DNA of 64,000 nucleotides. Origin: Marivita sp051251565. GTDB lineage: Bacteria; Pseudomonadota; Alphaproteobacteria; Rhodobacterales; Rhodobacteraceae. The position numbers and the translations under genes were made by a program. The DNA lies in the NCBI RefSeq assembly GCF_051251565.1, contig NZ_JBPOFB010000004.1, positions 186,001 to 250,000 of the forward strand, read 5' to 3'. The notes beneath the pieces are model-generated. The model searched no databases and was not told the DNA's origin. It saw only the letters and a program-made list of their open reading frames with translations. Shown here one piece after another: positions 18,423-26,663 of the stretch (position 1 is the stretch's first letter; every line of letters begins with the position of its first letter).

Positions 18423-18983
18423 TCAGACGCCGCGAGACAGCGCGGCAACACCTGTACGCGCCACATCGGCAAGGCCAAGCGGGCGCATGAGATCGATAAA
18501 CGCGTCGACCTTTTCTGACGTGCCTGTGATCTGGAACACAAAGCTCGACAGGGTGCTGTCTACAACCTGTGCGCGGAAGATATCGGCAAGCCGCAGCGCT
18601 TCGACCCGTTTGTCGCCAGCGCCTTCGACCTTGATCAGGGCCAGCTCGCGCTCGACCGAGCCACCCTCAACAGTCAGATCATGCACTTCGTGCACCGGAA
18701 TGATGCGGCCCAGCTGTGCCTTGATCTGTTCGATCACCTGCGGCGTGCCGGTGGTCACGATGGTGATACGGCTGGTGTGACCGGCGTGATCCACCTCGGC
18801 AACGGTCAGGCTTTCGATATTGTAGCCCCGGCCGGAAAACAGCCCAATCACCCGCGCCAGAACACCCGGTTCGTTGTCGACCAGCACTGCCAGAGTGTGG
18901 GTTTCCTGCACATCCGAAAATGTTGGGCGCAGATTATATGCGGAATGCTTGGTCGAGCCTTTTTTGATGTTCAGTGGAGACAT
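18423..18983 (-). CDS. ilvN: Acetolactate synthase, regulatory small subunit
   Basis: A 186-residue regulatory subunit of acetohydroxyacid synthase, conferring valine feedback on IlvI. An ACT domain occupies about residues 24-100 (TLAVLVDNEPGVLARVIGLF), followed by the ALS small-subunit C-terminal domain. I chose ATG at 18983 because it follows AAGAAGAAGATC; the reading frame continues upstream through a repeat element but that stretch is not protein-like. The ribosome binding site lies within the dispersed repeat at 18987-19033. It is transcribed after ilvI with a 112-bp gap. Confidence 0.95.
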   Translation of the reverse strand: MSPLNIKKGSTKHSAYNLRPTFSDVQETHTLAVLVDNEPGVLARVIGLFSGRGYNIESLTVAEVDHAGHTSRITIVTTGTPQVIEQIKAQLGRIIPVHEVHDLTVEGGSVERELALIKVEGAGDKRVEALRLADIFRAQVVDSTLSSFVFQITGTSEKVDAFIDLMRPLGLADVARTGVAALSRGV

Positions 18984-18986
18984 GAT

Positions 18987-19033
18987 CTTCTTCTTTTTCC
19001 AAATATGCCGGGGGTGTGGGGGCTGGCCCCCAC
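18987..19033. repeat. Dispersed intergenic repeat, copy 1 (with hairpin)
   Basis: CTTCTTCTTTTTCCAAATATG (first 20 bases, from 18987) matches the reverse complement of the copy at 53140-53161 with one difference. It runs into CCGGGGGTGT and a hairpin GTGGGGGC-TG-GCCCCCAC (19016-19033). A related block is at 30778-30818. Confidence 0.7.
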
Positions 19034-19068
19034 CCAAAAGGTGATGTGGGGGGCAAGCCGCCTGTGGA

Positions 19069-19091
19069 TCGACCCGGTGCAGCCGGGTCGA
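19069..19091. repeat. Intergenic hairpin after ilvI
   Basis: TCGACCCGG-TGCAG-CCGGGTCGA is a perfect 9-bp stem with a 5-nt loop, four bases past the ilvI stop codon. No T-run follows, so it may slow decay or partly block read-through into ilvN. Confidence 0.6.
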
Positions 19092-19095
19092 GGTG

Positions 19096-20850
19096 TTAGA
19101 CCATCACCGCACCTTTTGACCCGATAGCGTCCTTGGTGTCAGCCTCACCCAGCAACATTTTGTTGTGCGGCTCGCCCGATGGGATCATCGGGAAACAATT
19201 CTCGTGCTTCTCGACCAGACAGTCAAAGATCACCGGGCCGTCATAGGCCAGCATTTCCATGATCGCGTCGTCAAGATCGGCCGGATCGCTGCACAGGATG
19301 CCTTTGCAGCCAAACGCCTCGGCCAGTTTCACAAAGTCGGGCAGGGCCTCGGACCAGGACTGAGAATAGCGCTCGCCGTGCAGCAATTCCTGCCACTGTC
19401 GCACCATGCCAAGGCGTTCATTGTTCATGATGAATTGCTTGACCGGCAGGCGGTACTGCACTGCGGTCCCCATTTCCTGCATGTTCATCAGCCAAGACGC
19501 TTCACCGGCCACGTTGATGACCAGTGCATCTGGGTGCGCGACCTGCACACCGATGGAGGCAGGTGTGCCATAGCCCATGGTTCCAAGGCCCCCCGATGTC
19601 ATCCAGCGGTTGGGGTCTTCGAACCCAAGGTATTGCGCCGCCCACATCTGGTGCTGGCCGACTTCGGTGGTGATATAGCGGTCATAGCCTTTGGTCAGCT
19701 GCTCAAGCCGGTCCAGCGCATATTGCGGGCGGATCGCTTTGCCCGAGGGTTTATACTTGAGGCAATCCACGGCGCGCCATTTGTCGATCTGGCTCCACCA
19801 CTTCTGGAGGCCTTCTTTGTTGACTTTGCGTCCGCGTGCTTTCCAGACCTTGAGGATATCTTCAAGAACATGGCCCACGTCCCCGATGATCGGCATGTCG
19901 GTCTTGATCACTTTGTTGATCGAGCTCGGATCGATGTCGATATGGGCTTTCTTCGATTTCGGGCTGAACGCGTCAAGACGCCCGGTGATCCGGTCATCAA
20001 AGCGCGCACCGATATTGATCATCAGGTCGCAACCGTGCATCGCAAGATTGGCCTCGTACAGGCCGTGCATTCCCAACATGCCAAGCCAATGCTTGCCGGA
20101 GGCAGGATAGGCACCCAGACCCATCAGAGTTGATGTGATCGGAATGCCCGTGGCCTCGACCAGTTCGCGCAGCAATTGGCTCGCGCCGGGGCCCGAGTTG
20201 ATCACGCCACCGCCGCTGTAAAACACCGGACGTTCCGCGTTTTCGATCGCCTCGACCAGTTGCGTGATGGTCTCCATGTCGCCTTTGACTTGCGGCTGGT
20301 AATGGCTGACCTTTGCTTTGGCCTTTTCTGTATAGGTGCCGGTGGCGAACTGAACGTCCTTGGGAATGTCCACAAGAACAGGGCCGGGGCGGCCCGTGGT
20401 GGCGACGTGAAACGCTTCGTGCAACACGCCCGACAACCTGTCCGTGTCCTTCACCAGCCAGTTGTGCTTGGTGCAGGGGCGGGTGATGCCCACGGTGTCG
20501 GCTTCTTGGAACGCGTCCGAGCCGATCATGAAGGTTGGTACCTGTCCCGTGAGAACCACAATCGGGATGCTGTCCATCAGCGCGTCGGTCAATCCTGTGA
20601 CTGCGTTTGTGGCACCCGGGCCCGATGTGACAAGAACAACTCCCGGCTTACCGGTGGCGCGCGCATAGCCTTCGGCTGCATGCACTGCGCCTTGCTCATG
20701 ACGCACGAGGTAGTGGCGAATGCCATTTTGCTGAAAGATTTCGTCGTAAATCGGTAGCACAGCGCCACCGGGATACCCGAATACTGTGTCCACACCCTGA
20801 TCCTTCAGGGCCTGAACCACCATTTTCGCTCCGGTCATTTGACGTGTCAT
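19096..20850 (-). CDS. ilvI: Acetolactate synthase, catalytic large subunit
   Basis: ThDP- and FAD-dependent enzyme making 2-acetolactate or 2-aceto-2-hydroxybutyrate for valine, leucine and isoleucine. The 584 residues show the family order: N-terminal ThDP domain with GYPGGAVLPIYDE (catalytic Glu region), SGPGATN, a central FAD domain, and a C-terminal ThDP domain with a GDA-like metal motif written here as VAGEASWLMN. Note that position 2 of the usual GD(G/A) is not Asp in VAGEAS, so the metal motif is slightly altered. GGAGCAAAGCC fixes the start at 20850. A terminator and leader peptide lie upstream. Confidence 0.95.
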   Translation of the reverse strand: MTRQMTGAKMVVQALKDQGVDTVFGYPGGAVLPIYDEIFQQNGIRHYLVRHEQGAVHAAEGYARATGKPGVVLVTSGPGATNAVTGLTDALMDSIPIVVLTGQVPTFMIGSDAFQEADTVGITRPCTKHNWLVKDTDRLSGVLHEAFHVATTGRPGPVLVDIPKDVQFATGTYTEKAKAKVSHYQPQVKGDMETITQLVEAIENAERPVFYSGGGVINSGPGASQLLRELVEATGIPITSTLMGLGAYPASGKHWLGMLGMHGLYEANLAMHGCDLMINIGARFDDRITGRLDAFSPKSKKAHIDIDPSSINKVIKTDMPIIGDVGHVLEDILKVWKARGRKVNKEGLQKWWSQIDKWRAVDCLKYKPSGKAIRPQYALDRLEQLTKGYDRYITTEVGQHQMWAAQYLGFEDPNRWMTSGGLGTMGYGTPASIGVQVAHPDALVINVAGEASWLMNMQEMGTAVQYRLPVKQFIMNNERLGMVRQWQELLHGERYSQSWSEALPDFVKLAEAFGCKGILCSDPADLDDAIMEMLAYDGPVIFDCLVEKHENCFPMIPSGEPHNKMLLGEADTKDAIGSKGAVMV

Positions 20851-20889
20851 GGCTTTGCTCCGTTTACAGACACTTCTGTTCATAACGCG

Positions 20890-20918
20890 AAAAAAAACCC
20901 CCGATGTTAAGTCGGAGG
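20890..20918 (-). terminator. Candidate attenuator terminator of ilvI
   Basis: On the minus strand, CCTCCGA-N7-TCGGGGG (20918 to 20898) is followed by eight Ts (20897-20890), 39 bases before the ilvI start. A second 9-bp stem pairs the end of the leader peptide (20951-20959) with 20918-20926, next to this terminator. Confidence 0.75.
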
Positions 20919-20943
20919 CGCATGGGGGGATGGTGAGGTTCCG

Positions 20944-20991
20944 TTACCGGCCCATGCGCATTTCTTCTACACTGACTAGCACTCGTGCCAT
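20944..20991 (-). CDS. Candidate ilvI leader peptide (15 residues)
   Basis: The 15-codon frame reads MARVLVSVEEMRMGR and ends in TAA. Codons 4-8 are Val-Leu-Val-Ser-Val, rich in the products of the pathway it precedes. AAAAGGGA lies upstream at normal spacing. Three Val and one Leu in five codons, followed by an intrinsic terminator, is the pattern of classical branched-chain amino acid attenuators. The leader is short enough that translation would couple directly to the folding of the downstream RNA. It is not proof of function. Confidence 0.65.
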   Translation of the reverse strand: MARVLVSVEEMRMGR

Positions 20992-21017
20992 CTTGATCCC
21001 TTTTCGCGTGGGCGGAC

Positions 21018-21044
21018 ATTATGGTGAGCCTTCGGGGGCGTCAA
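21018..21044 (-). promoter_or_regulatory. Candidate ilvI promoter
   Basis: On the minus strand, TTGACG (21044-21039) and CATAAT (21023-21018) are 15 bp apart. This would start transcription near 21011, about 20 bases before the leader peptide start. The spacing is shorter than optimal. Confidence 0.4.
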
Positions 21045-21599
21045 CAGCGAAAAGGGCGAAAAAAGTTCTCTCGGCGAAGAAAAACTTGCCATTTATTGCG
21101 AAAGTTACCCGTGGACTTGAAATTTTCGGAAAACTGAACGGGTTGTTGGCGTATTTTCCTCAATGCTGGTGGGGCTAGGCAAGACAGTGACGGGCGATTG
21201 TCGAAGTCCTATCATGGTCTGCTCGGCACAAAAGGTGGTGTCTTGGGTTACCCACGGCTTTGTTTTTTCGGATGCGGGGACACGCGTGTCACAGTGACAG
21301 CGGGTTGATAGGATGACGCGCTGCTCGGCTTTCGCTGCTCGGCTTTCAATGGTGTTTCCATAAAAAAGACACTAAAAATGACGCATCTCTCGCTGGTATC
21401 AAGACTTGCGGACTGAAAGTTATCTAGCGACGGAAAAGCTGAGGAAAGTCTGTGGCTTCTGCCTAAAATTTACTCTTTTGTAAGTGACGTTAATTATTTG
21501 CATTCAGTTTTTTTTCTGATTACCGTCCGCACCACTAAATGATCCGCGCAAACAGCGGACTGGCTGTTTTTGTGCAACCAATTCCAGGGGAGGAAATAC
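21045..21599. other. Long intergenic region before the TRAP operon
   Basis: This 555-bp gap has no convincing gene. It holds the 13-bp palindrome TGTCAC-A-GTGACA (21287-21299), a perfect 14-bp tandem duplication of CGCTGCTCGGCTTT (21319-21332 and 21333-21346), and a weak stem AAACAGC/GCTGTTT (21550-21569) just before the ribosome binding site of the solute-binding protein. The stretch 21360-21540 is AT-rich, as expected of a promoter region. Confidence 0.5.
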
Positions 21600-22685
21600 A
21601 TGGATCGTCGTTCATTCTTGCGGACGTCAACAGTTGGCGCAGGGGCTGCTGCAGCCACTACGCTTGCGGCACCCGCATACGCGCAGGGCAATCGCACATT
21701 GACCATGGTCACATCAGTTCCGGACGGTTTTGCCGTGTTCGACGATGCGGCCCAGCTTGCCATCGACTACATCACCGCCATGACGGATGGTCAGATTTCG
21801 TTCAACAAAATGCCCGCTGGTTCGCTCGTCGGTGCGTTTGAAGTGTTCGACGCCGTGTCGTCCGGTCAGGCTGATGTGTACCACTCTGCCGAATATTACT
21901 TCCTGAACCAGCACCCTGCGTTTGCATTCTTCACCGCTGTGCCGTTTGGCATGACGGCACAGGAAATGGCCAACTGGTACTACCGTCGCGGCGGTCAGGA
22001 ACTGCACGACAACCTGTCGAGCTTGTTCAACCTCAAGCCGCTGATGTGCGGCCAGACGGCAATGCAGCCGGGCGGTTGGTTCAACAAGGAAATCAACTCT
22101 GCTGACGACCTTCAGGGTTTGCGTTTCCGTATGCCAGGCCAAGGTGGTCAGGTGCTTGGTCGTCTTGGTGCCTCCGTGCAGAACATTCCGGGCGGTGAAA
22201 TCTACCAGGCGCTGGCGTCTGGCCAGATTGACGGTGCCGAGTGGATCGGTCCGTACGCGGATGAGCGGATGGGCTTCCAGGAAGTCACCAAGACTTACTA
22301 CGCGGCTGGCTTCCACGAGCCGGGCTCGACACTGTCCACGGTGTTCAACCTTGATATCTGGGAATCCCTTACGCCGCAGCAACAGACGATCTGTAGGGTC
22401 GCTTGTGAGGCGTCCCACGCGCAGAACACCGCACTCTCACTGGCTGAAAACGGTGCGGCTCTGGCCCGTCTGCAAGCCGGCGGCGTTCAGGTCCGTCAGT
22501 TCCCCGATGATGTCTGGGACGCGTTCGGTCGCGCCGCCAAAGAGGTGCGCGAAGAGAACATGGACGATCCGATCTATGCAGAGATCGCCAACAGCGTGTT
22601 CGACTCCATCCGGGAATCCTCGGGCTGGTACGAAATTGCTGACGGTGAATTCATGCGCCAGCGGAACCGCGTAAACGCAGGTTAA
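21600..22685 (+). CDS. TRAP transporter solute-binding protein (DctP family, Tat-exported)
   Basis: A 361-residue periplasmic binding protein that captures substrate for the DctQM permease encoded downstream. The N-terminus MDRRSFLRTSTVGAG is a twin-arginine signal, with a hydrophobic stretch and AYAQG cleavage site near residue 30. The fold and the GLRFRMPG and SGQIDGAEWIGPYAD segments match the mannitol/chloroaromatic-type (FcbT1) TRAP binding proteins, usually for keto or aromatic acids; the ligand is not known. AGGGGAGGAAATAC precedes the ATG. A strong terminator follows before the permease gene. Confidence 0.92.
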   Translation: MDRRSFLRTSTVGAGAAAATTLAAPAYAQGNRTLTMVTSVPDGFAVFDDAAQLAIDYITAMTDGQISFNKMPAGSLVGAFEVFDAVSSGQADVYHSAEYYFLNQHPAFAFFTAVPFGMTAQEMANWYYRRGGQELHDNLSSLFNLKPLMCGQTAMQPGGWFNKEINSADDLQGLRFRMPGQGGQVLGRLGASVQNIPGGEIYQALASGQIDGAEWIGPYADERMGFQEVTKTYYAAGFHEPGSTLSTVFNLDIWESLTPQQQTICRVACEASHAQNTALSLAENGAALARLQAGGVQVRQFPDDVWDAFGRAAKEVREENMDDPIYAEIANSVFDSIRESSGWYEIADGEFMRQRNRVNAG

Positions 22686-22702
22686 TCAAAGCCTGAATTT
22701 GA

Positions 22703-22735
22703 CCCCGTCCGAGCAGGTGTTCGGACGGGGTTTTT
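22703..22735 (+). terminator. Intrinsic terminator within the TRAP operon
   Basis: CCCCGTCCGA (22703-22712) and TCGGACGGGG (22721-22730) form a perfect 10-bp stem followed by TTTTT. It lies between the binding-protein and permease genes and probably gives more of the binding protein than of the permease. Confidence 0.85.
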
Positions 22736-22794
22736 CGCCGCTTACATAACAGCCGCGATGCCCTGATGATCAGGGCTTTTAAGAGGGGCAGAAT

Positions 22795-23706
22795 ATGGTC
22801 GATTTCATCCTGTGGGTGCTTCAGAACATTGTAATGGCTCCGTATCACCTGTTGACGGCTGTCATTAATCCGGGGGCTTGGCTGAATTGGTCCAACCCCG
22901 AAGCCGTGATGCGGTTCATTTACTACGGTGCATCCGTCGAATTGTTCTTTATCGTCTTCACAACCTTTATCGTTCTCACCGCGCTCGGCCTTGCTTGGAA
23001 GCGCGAAATTCTTTGGGTTTGCGTACGCATTCTTGAAGGGATGGCGAACGGGATCGGGCGCATCGCCGCCTGGGCGGGTCTTTTGATGGTGTTGCAGCAG
23101 GTGATGATCGTGTTTCTGCAACGCATCTTCCGCGTGGCCGAAATCCAGATTGGCCCGCTTGGCACTGCGTTCGCGCAAGACCTGAGCTGGTGGGCCGAAG
23201 AGCTGAAGCTTTACAACGCTGCCGTGGTCGCGCTGTGCGTGACCTATACGTTTGTCCAAGGCGGGCACGTGCGCGTTGATCTGTTCTATTCCAAGATGAA
23301 ATACGGCACCCGGCGTGTGGTCGATATGTTCGGTTGCATCGCCTTCATGGTGCCTGCCATCACAATCACCTATCTTTACGCCTGGTTCTTCATGTGGCGT
23401 CACCTGATGACGCCTGCCGTGACATCCACCAGCGATCTGGACCGGATGCTGATGCAGTCACGCATCTTCCGCTGGAACGTCGAGACCATTGGGTTCAGCC
23501 CAAATGGCTTCAACGCATATTTCTTGTTCAAGATCCTCATCGTGGCGTTTTGTGTGCTGACCTTCCTGCATGCGCTGGCGTTCTTCTGGCGGTCTTTGCT
23601 GGAACTGATCGAAGGTGAAGAGAGTGAAGGCAAGTATCTTGACCGGGATGCAATTGGCAGTGAAGCCGAAGAGATTGAGCACGCGATCCATTCGGGTTCA
23701 ACCTGA
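22795..23706 (+). CDS. TRAP transporter small permease (DctQ)
   Basis: Small membrane subunit of the TRAP transporter, 303 residues, longer than the usual 160-230 for DctQ. An N-terminal segment (about 1-75) with two hydrophobic helices precedes the conserved four-helix DctQ core (about 80-280), including RIAAWAGLLMVLQQVMIVFL and a VQGGHVRVDLF motif near 155 that is typical of the family. It pairs with DctM to form the permease. GAGGGGCAGAAT is upstream. Substrate unknown. Confidence 0.9.
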   Translation: MVDFILWVLQNIVMAPYHLLTAVINPGAWLNWSNPEAVMRFIYYGASVELFFIVFTTFIVLTALGLAWKREILWVCVRILEGMANGIGRIAAWAGLLMVLQQVMIVFLQRIFRVAEIQIGPLGTAFAQDLSWWAEELKLYNAAVVALCVTYTFVQGGHVRVDLFYSKMKYGTRRVVDMFGCIAFMVPAITITYLYAWFFMWRHLMTPAVTSTSDLDRMLMQSRIFRWNVETIGFSPNGFNAYFLFKILIVAFCVLTFLHALAFFWRSLLELIEGEESEGKYLDRDAIGSEAEEIEHAIHSGST

Positions 23707-23771
23707 ACCCATGATAACGACACGACAGACAAAGACGCCTCAAACGGCGCGCAGCGGGGGGGCCGCATAAT

Positions 23772-26126
23772 ATGCTTTTCGGAATGGACGGAGTCGAGGT
23801 CGGGATCATTATCGTCTTCCTGACTCTATTTGCCGGGATCATGACAGGCTTCCCGGTGGCCTTTGCCATCGCTGGTGCTGGCGTGATTTCTTTCGCCATC
23901 ATTGCGGCGCTGGATTCCGCTGGATTGCTGATCCACCAAGCCATCGACAAGGGCTCGCCTGAATTTGCGGCGCTTTTGGCCGAAGGGGTGGCGCGAGACG
24001 CCATTTCTGTCTTCCGATACCCAGAGTTGCCGCGCATCGAAGAAGCAGTGTTTCCGGGTGGTTGGGAACAGGCGATGGAGCGGAACCTGTCCTTTATCGT
24101 CAACCGCATCAACGAGCGCGTGATCGCGGGCCAATCCATCGAAACGCTTCTGGCAGTTCTGATGTTCGTCATGATGGGCATTACGCTTGAACGGTCGCGG
24201 ATCGCAGAAGACCTTCTGACGTCTATGGCGCGGGTCTTTGGCCCGCTGCCGGGCGGTCTGGCTGTGTCTATCGTGATCGTAGGCGCGTTCCTTGCTGCAT
24301 CCACTGGCATTGTTGGGGCGACCGTGGTGACCATGGGCTTGCTGGCGCTGCCCACCATGTTGCGCAACGGATATTCACCGGAATTGGCAACGGGTGTCAT
24401 CGCGGCGTCTGGTACTTTGGGCCAGATTATTCCGCCGTCCATTGTGATCGTTTTGTTGGGTACATTGGTCGGTGACCTGTACGCCACCGGTCAGGAAACC
24501 CGTGCGCAGCTTGCGGGCTGTGGCGATGCGTTGACCTTCCTTGGGGAACCAGCGGTTCTGTCCGTGGGCACGTTGTTCCAGGCGGCGTTGCTGCCGGGGC
24601 TGTTCCTTGCCTTTCTGTATGGCCTTTACGCCTTTGGTTTCGCGCTTCTGCGTCCGGAAAGCGCGCCCCCCGTTCAGTTGGCGGGCTCGTCCGGTGAAGT
24701 CGTTACGCGCAACGAAGCGCTGACATGGTACCTGGCTGCGCCGTTGGGCCTGATTGCTGCGGTTGTTATTGGCTTCAGCGCCGGGGTGATCGGCAACCAG
24801 TCGATTTCCGTGTCTGACTATGCTGACCGCGCGGATGGGCCAAGCTTGCGGACGAATGTGTCCGAACAGTGTGCGGCGTCCATGATCGACTTGCATGGAC
24901 AAGAGGCGTGGGACGAATCTGTTGCGCAGAAGGCGGCTATGACCGCAGCCGGTGACACCGGCGAGGTTATTGAGCTGACCGAGGAAGAGCGCGCAGCGGC
25001 ATTGATCGTAGCCCGCGAAAACGCGGCCCCGATCGGGTCCGGCGTTGCGACGATCTTTACTATTCTCGGACTGGTGCTGATCCTGGCGCGCGGCGTGTCG
25101 CCGTCATCGGTGCCGTTGCCGCTGACAATCGGTGGTCTTGGTGTGGTTTTGGCCTTCCTGTGTGATGTTCTGTTCATATCACCGCTGACAGGTTCAGGGG
25201 TGACGTTTATGATCCTCGCGATCCCGATGGTGCTGACCATGATTGGTGTCTGGGTGGCGATGGGGCGTCTGTCGCAAAACGAATTGCTGCGCGTGGTGTT
25301 CCCACCGCTGGTTCTTATCGTCGCGGTTCTTGGGTCGATCCTTGGCGGGATCACCAACCCGACACCGGCGGCCGCACTTGGTGCCGCGGGGGCGATCATG
25401 CTGGCGGCCTATCGCAAACTCAAGGAAGAGCAAGGCGCCTCCAAGATCGTGATTTGGGCATCCCTTGCACTGGTCATCATGATCCTGCTGGGCGTGAACT
25501 TTGACCTGCGCATCACACGCGAAACCATTCCAGTTGAGGATTGGATTGCCTATGTGTTGGCACAGATCGCCTATCACTTTGCGTTCTTCGGCTTGCTCTA
25601 TAGCTGCTGGGTTCTGTTTCGCACGAATATCCTTGGGCCAGTGGTGCGGGAAACCGCCAAGGTCACGTCGATGGTGTTCACCATCCTCATCGGATCGCAG
25701 CTTTTGAACCTTGTGCTGATCTCCTTTGGCGGTGAGCATTACATTCAGCAATTCCTGCGGTCGTTCGACAATGAAACGATCGTGTTCCTCGTGGTGATGC
25801 TGATCCTGTTCGTTCTTGGCTTCGTGCTCGACTTCCTTGAGATCATCTACATCGTGGTTCCTATCGTGGGGCCAGTGATCTATGGCGGGACGCTTGATCC
25901 GGCGTGGGTGACGATCATGATCGCGATCAACCTGCAAACCTCGTTCCTGACGCCACCCTTTGGCTTTGCGCTGTTCTACCTGCGAGGGGTCGCCCCCAAG
26001 GAAGTCACAACAGGGCATATCTATCGTGGTGTGATCCCGTTCGTTGGTATTCAGGTTCTGGGGCTTGGTTTGCTCTGGTTCTTCCCCGGCATCGTGACGA
26101 TCCTGCCAGACTTGATCCAAAACTGA
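23772..26126 (+). CDS. TRAP transporter large permease (DctM), extended
   Basis: Ion-coupled transport subunit. At 784 residues it is well above the usual 420-450. The N-terminal part (about 1-300) holds family segments such as LLAVLMFVMMGITLERS, ASTGIVGATVVTMG and SGTLGQIIPPSIVIV, and the C-terminal part (about 600-784) holds LDFLEIIYIVVPIVGP and LQTSFLTPPFGFALFYLRG. Between them, about residues 305-600 contain extra hydrophobic segments and a soluble stretch (about 350-415) not found in the short form. It lies 65 bp after dctQ. The insertion may be a family subtype rather than a local change. Confidence 0.9.
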   Translation: MLFGMDGVEVGIIIVFLTLFAGIMTGFPVAFAIAGAGVISFAIIAALDSAGLLIHQAIDKGSPEFAALLAEGVARDAISVFRYPELPRIEEAVFPGGWEQAMERNLSFIVNRINERVIAGQSIETLLAVLMFVMMGITLERSRIAEDLLTSMARVFGPLPGGLAVSIVIVGAFLAASTGIVGATVVTMGLLALPTMLRNGYSPELATGVIAASGTLGQIIPPSIVIVLLGTLVGDLYATGQETRAQLAGCGDALTFLGEPAVLSVGTLFQAALLPGLFLAFLYGLYAFGFALLRPESAPPVQLAGSSGEVVTRNEALTWYLAAPLGLIAAVVIGFSAGVIGNQSISVSDYADRADGPSLRTNVSEQCAASMIDLHGQEAWDESVAQKAAMTAAGDTGEVIELTEEERAAALIVARENAAPIGSGVATIFTILGLVLILARGVSPSSVPLPLTIGGLGVVLAFLCDVLFISPLTGSGVTFMILAIPMVLTMIGVWVAMGRLSQNELLRVVFPPLVLIVAVLGSILGGITNPTPAAALGAAGAIMLAAYRKLKEEQGASKIVIWASLALVIMILLGVNFDLRITRETIPVEDWIAYVLAQIAYHFAFFGLLYSCWVLFRTNILGPVVRETAKVTSMVFTILIGSQLLNLVLISFGGEHYIQQFLRSFDNETIVFLVVMLILFVLGFVLDFLEIIYIVVPIVGPVIYGGTLDPAWVTIMIAINLQTSFLTPPFGFALFYLRGVAPKEVTTGHIYRGVIPFVGIQVLGLGLLWFFPGIVTILPDLIQN

Positions 26127-26152
26127 TCCGGCCATCTGTATCTGTAATGTGA

Positions 26153-26178
26153 AAGGGCCGCCCCAAGGGGCGGCCCTT
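26153..26178. terminator. Bidirectional terminator after dctM
   Basis: AAGGGCCGCCCC (26153-26164) pairs with GGGGCGGCCCTT (26167-26178), followed by CTTCTTT. It separates dctM from the converging cupin gene. Confidence 0.8.
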
Positions 26179-26193
26179 CTTCTTTGTGACGGC

Positions 26194-26580
26194 TTATGCC
26201 GCAGCCGGGTCGGCCTCTTGATCAGCCTTGGTCCCGTGTTCCGTGCCAGGCGCGTGTTCGGGTGGTGAATAGGTTGTAAAAAGCCGCAACATTCCGCTGC
26301 CGACATTTTGGAAGTTGTGATACGTGCCCGACGGCACAATCGCCACGTCTCCCGCCGAGATATCCATCTCGGTCTTGCCGATGGTCGCGCGGCCCATGCC
26401 GTCAACGAAATACAGCATCTGGTCATGCCCGGCATGGGTTTCGCCGCCGATCTCCTTGCCTTCGGGAATAGCCATCAGAACAAGCTGTGTCTTGTCGCCG
26501 GTCCAGATCACGTCCCGGAATTTGTCATTGTGTCGTGCAAGTTTTGCGATGGGCATCACAGGTGCGTGGTGCTCTGCCAT
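26194..26580 (-). CDS. Cupin domain protein
   Basis: A 128-residue small beta-barrel protein of the Cupin_2 type. The first cupin motif is visible as GGETHAGHDQMLYFVDG (about 44-60) and the second as GDVAIVPSGTYHNFQN (about 76-91), giving a typical metal-binding set of His and Glu. The tail (about 105-128) is acidic and disordered. No neighbouring gene indicates its substrate. Ends against the terminator shared with dctM. Confidence 0.85.
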   Translation of the reverse strand: MAEHHAPVMPIAKLARHNDKFRDVIWTGDKTQLVLMAIPEGKEIGGETHAGHDQMLYFVDGMGRATIGKTEMDISAGDVAIVPSGTYHNFQNVGSGMLRLFTTYSPPEHAPGTEHGTKADQEADPAAA

Positions 26581-26663
26581 GATTGGTGCTCCTCATGTCG
26601 TTACATCAGGTATAATGCAGAGGCCGAAAGGTTCGTTCCGATGGCAAGCAAGGCAGCGTTGGA

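Noticed and set aside
18984..19037. N-terminal extension of ilvN
   Set aside because: Translates the dispersed repeat (Gly/Pro/Lys-rich); the start at 18983 has the ribosome site and family length.
21550..21571. AAACAGC/GCTGTTT stem as a terminator before the TRAP operon
   Set aside because: Stem is short and AT-rich with little T-tract; kept only as a note in the intergenic entry.
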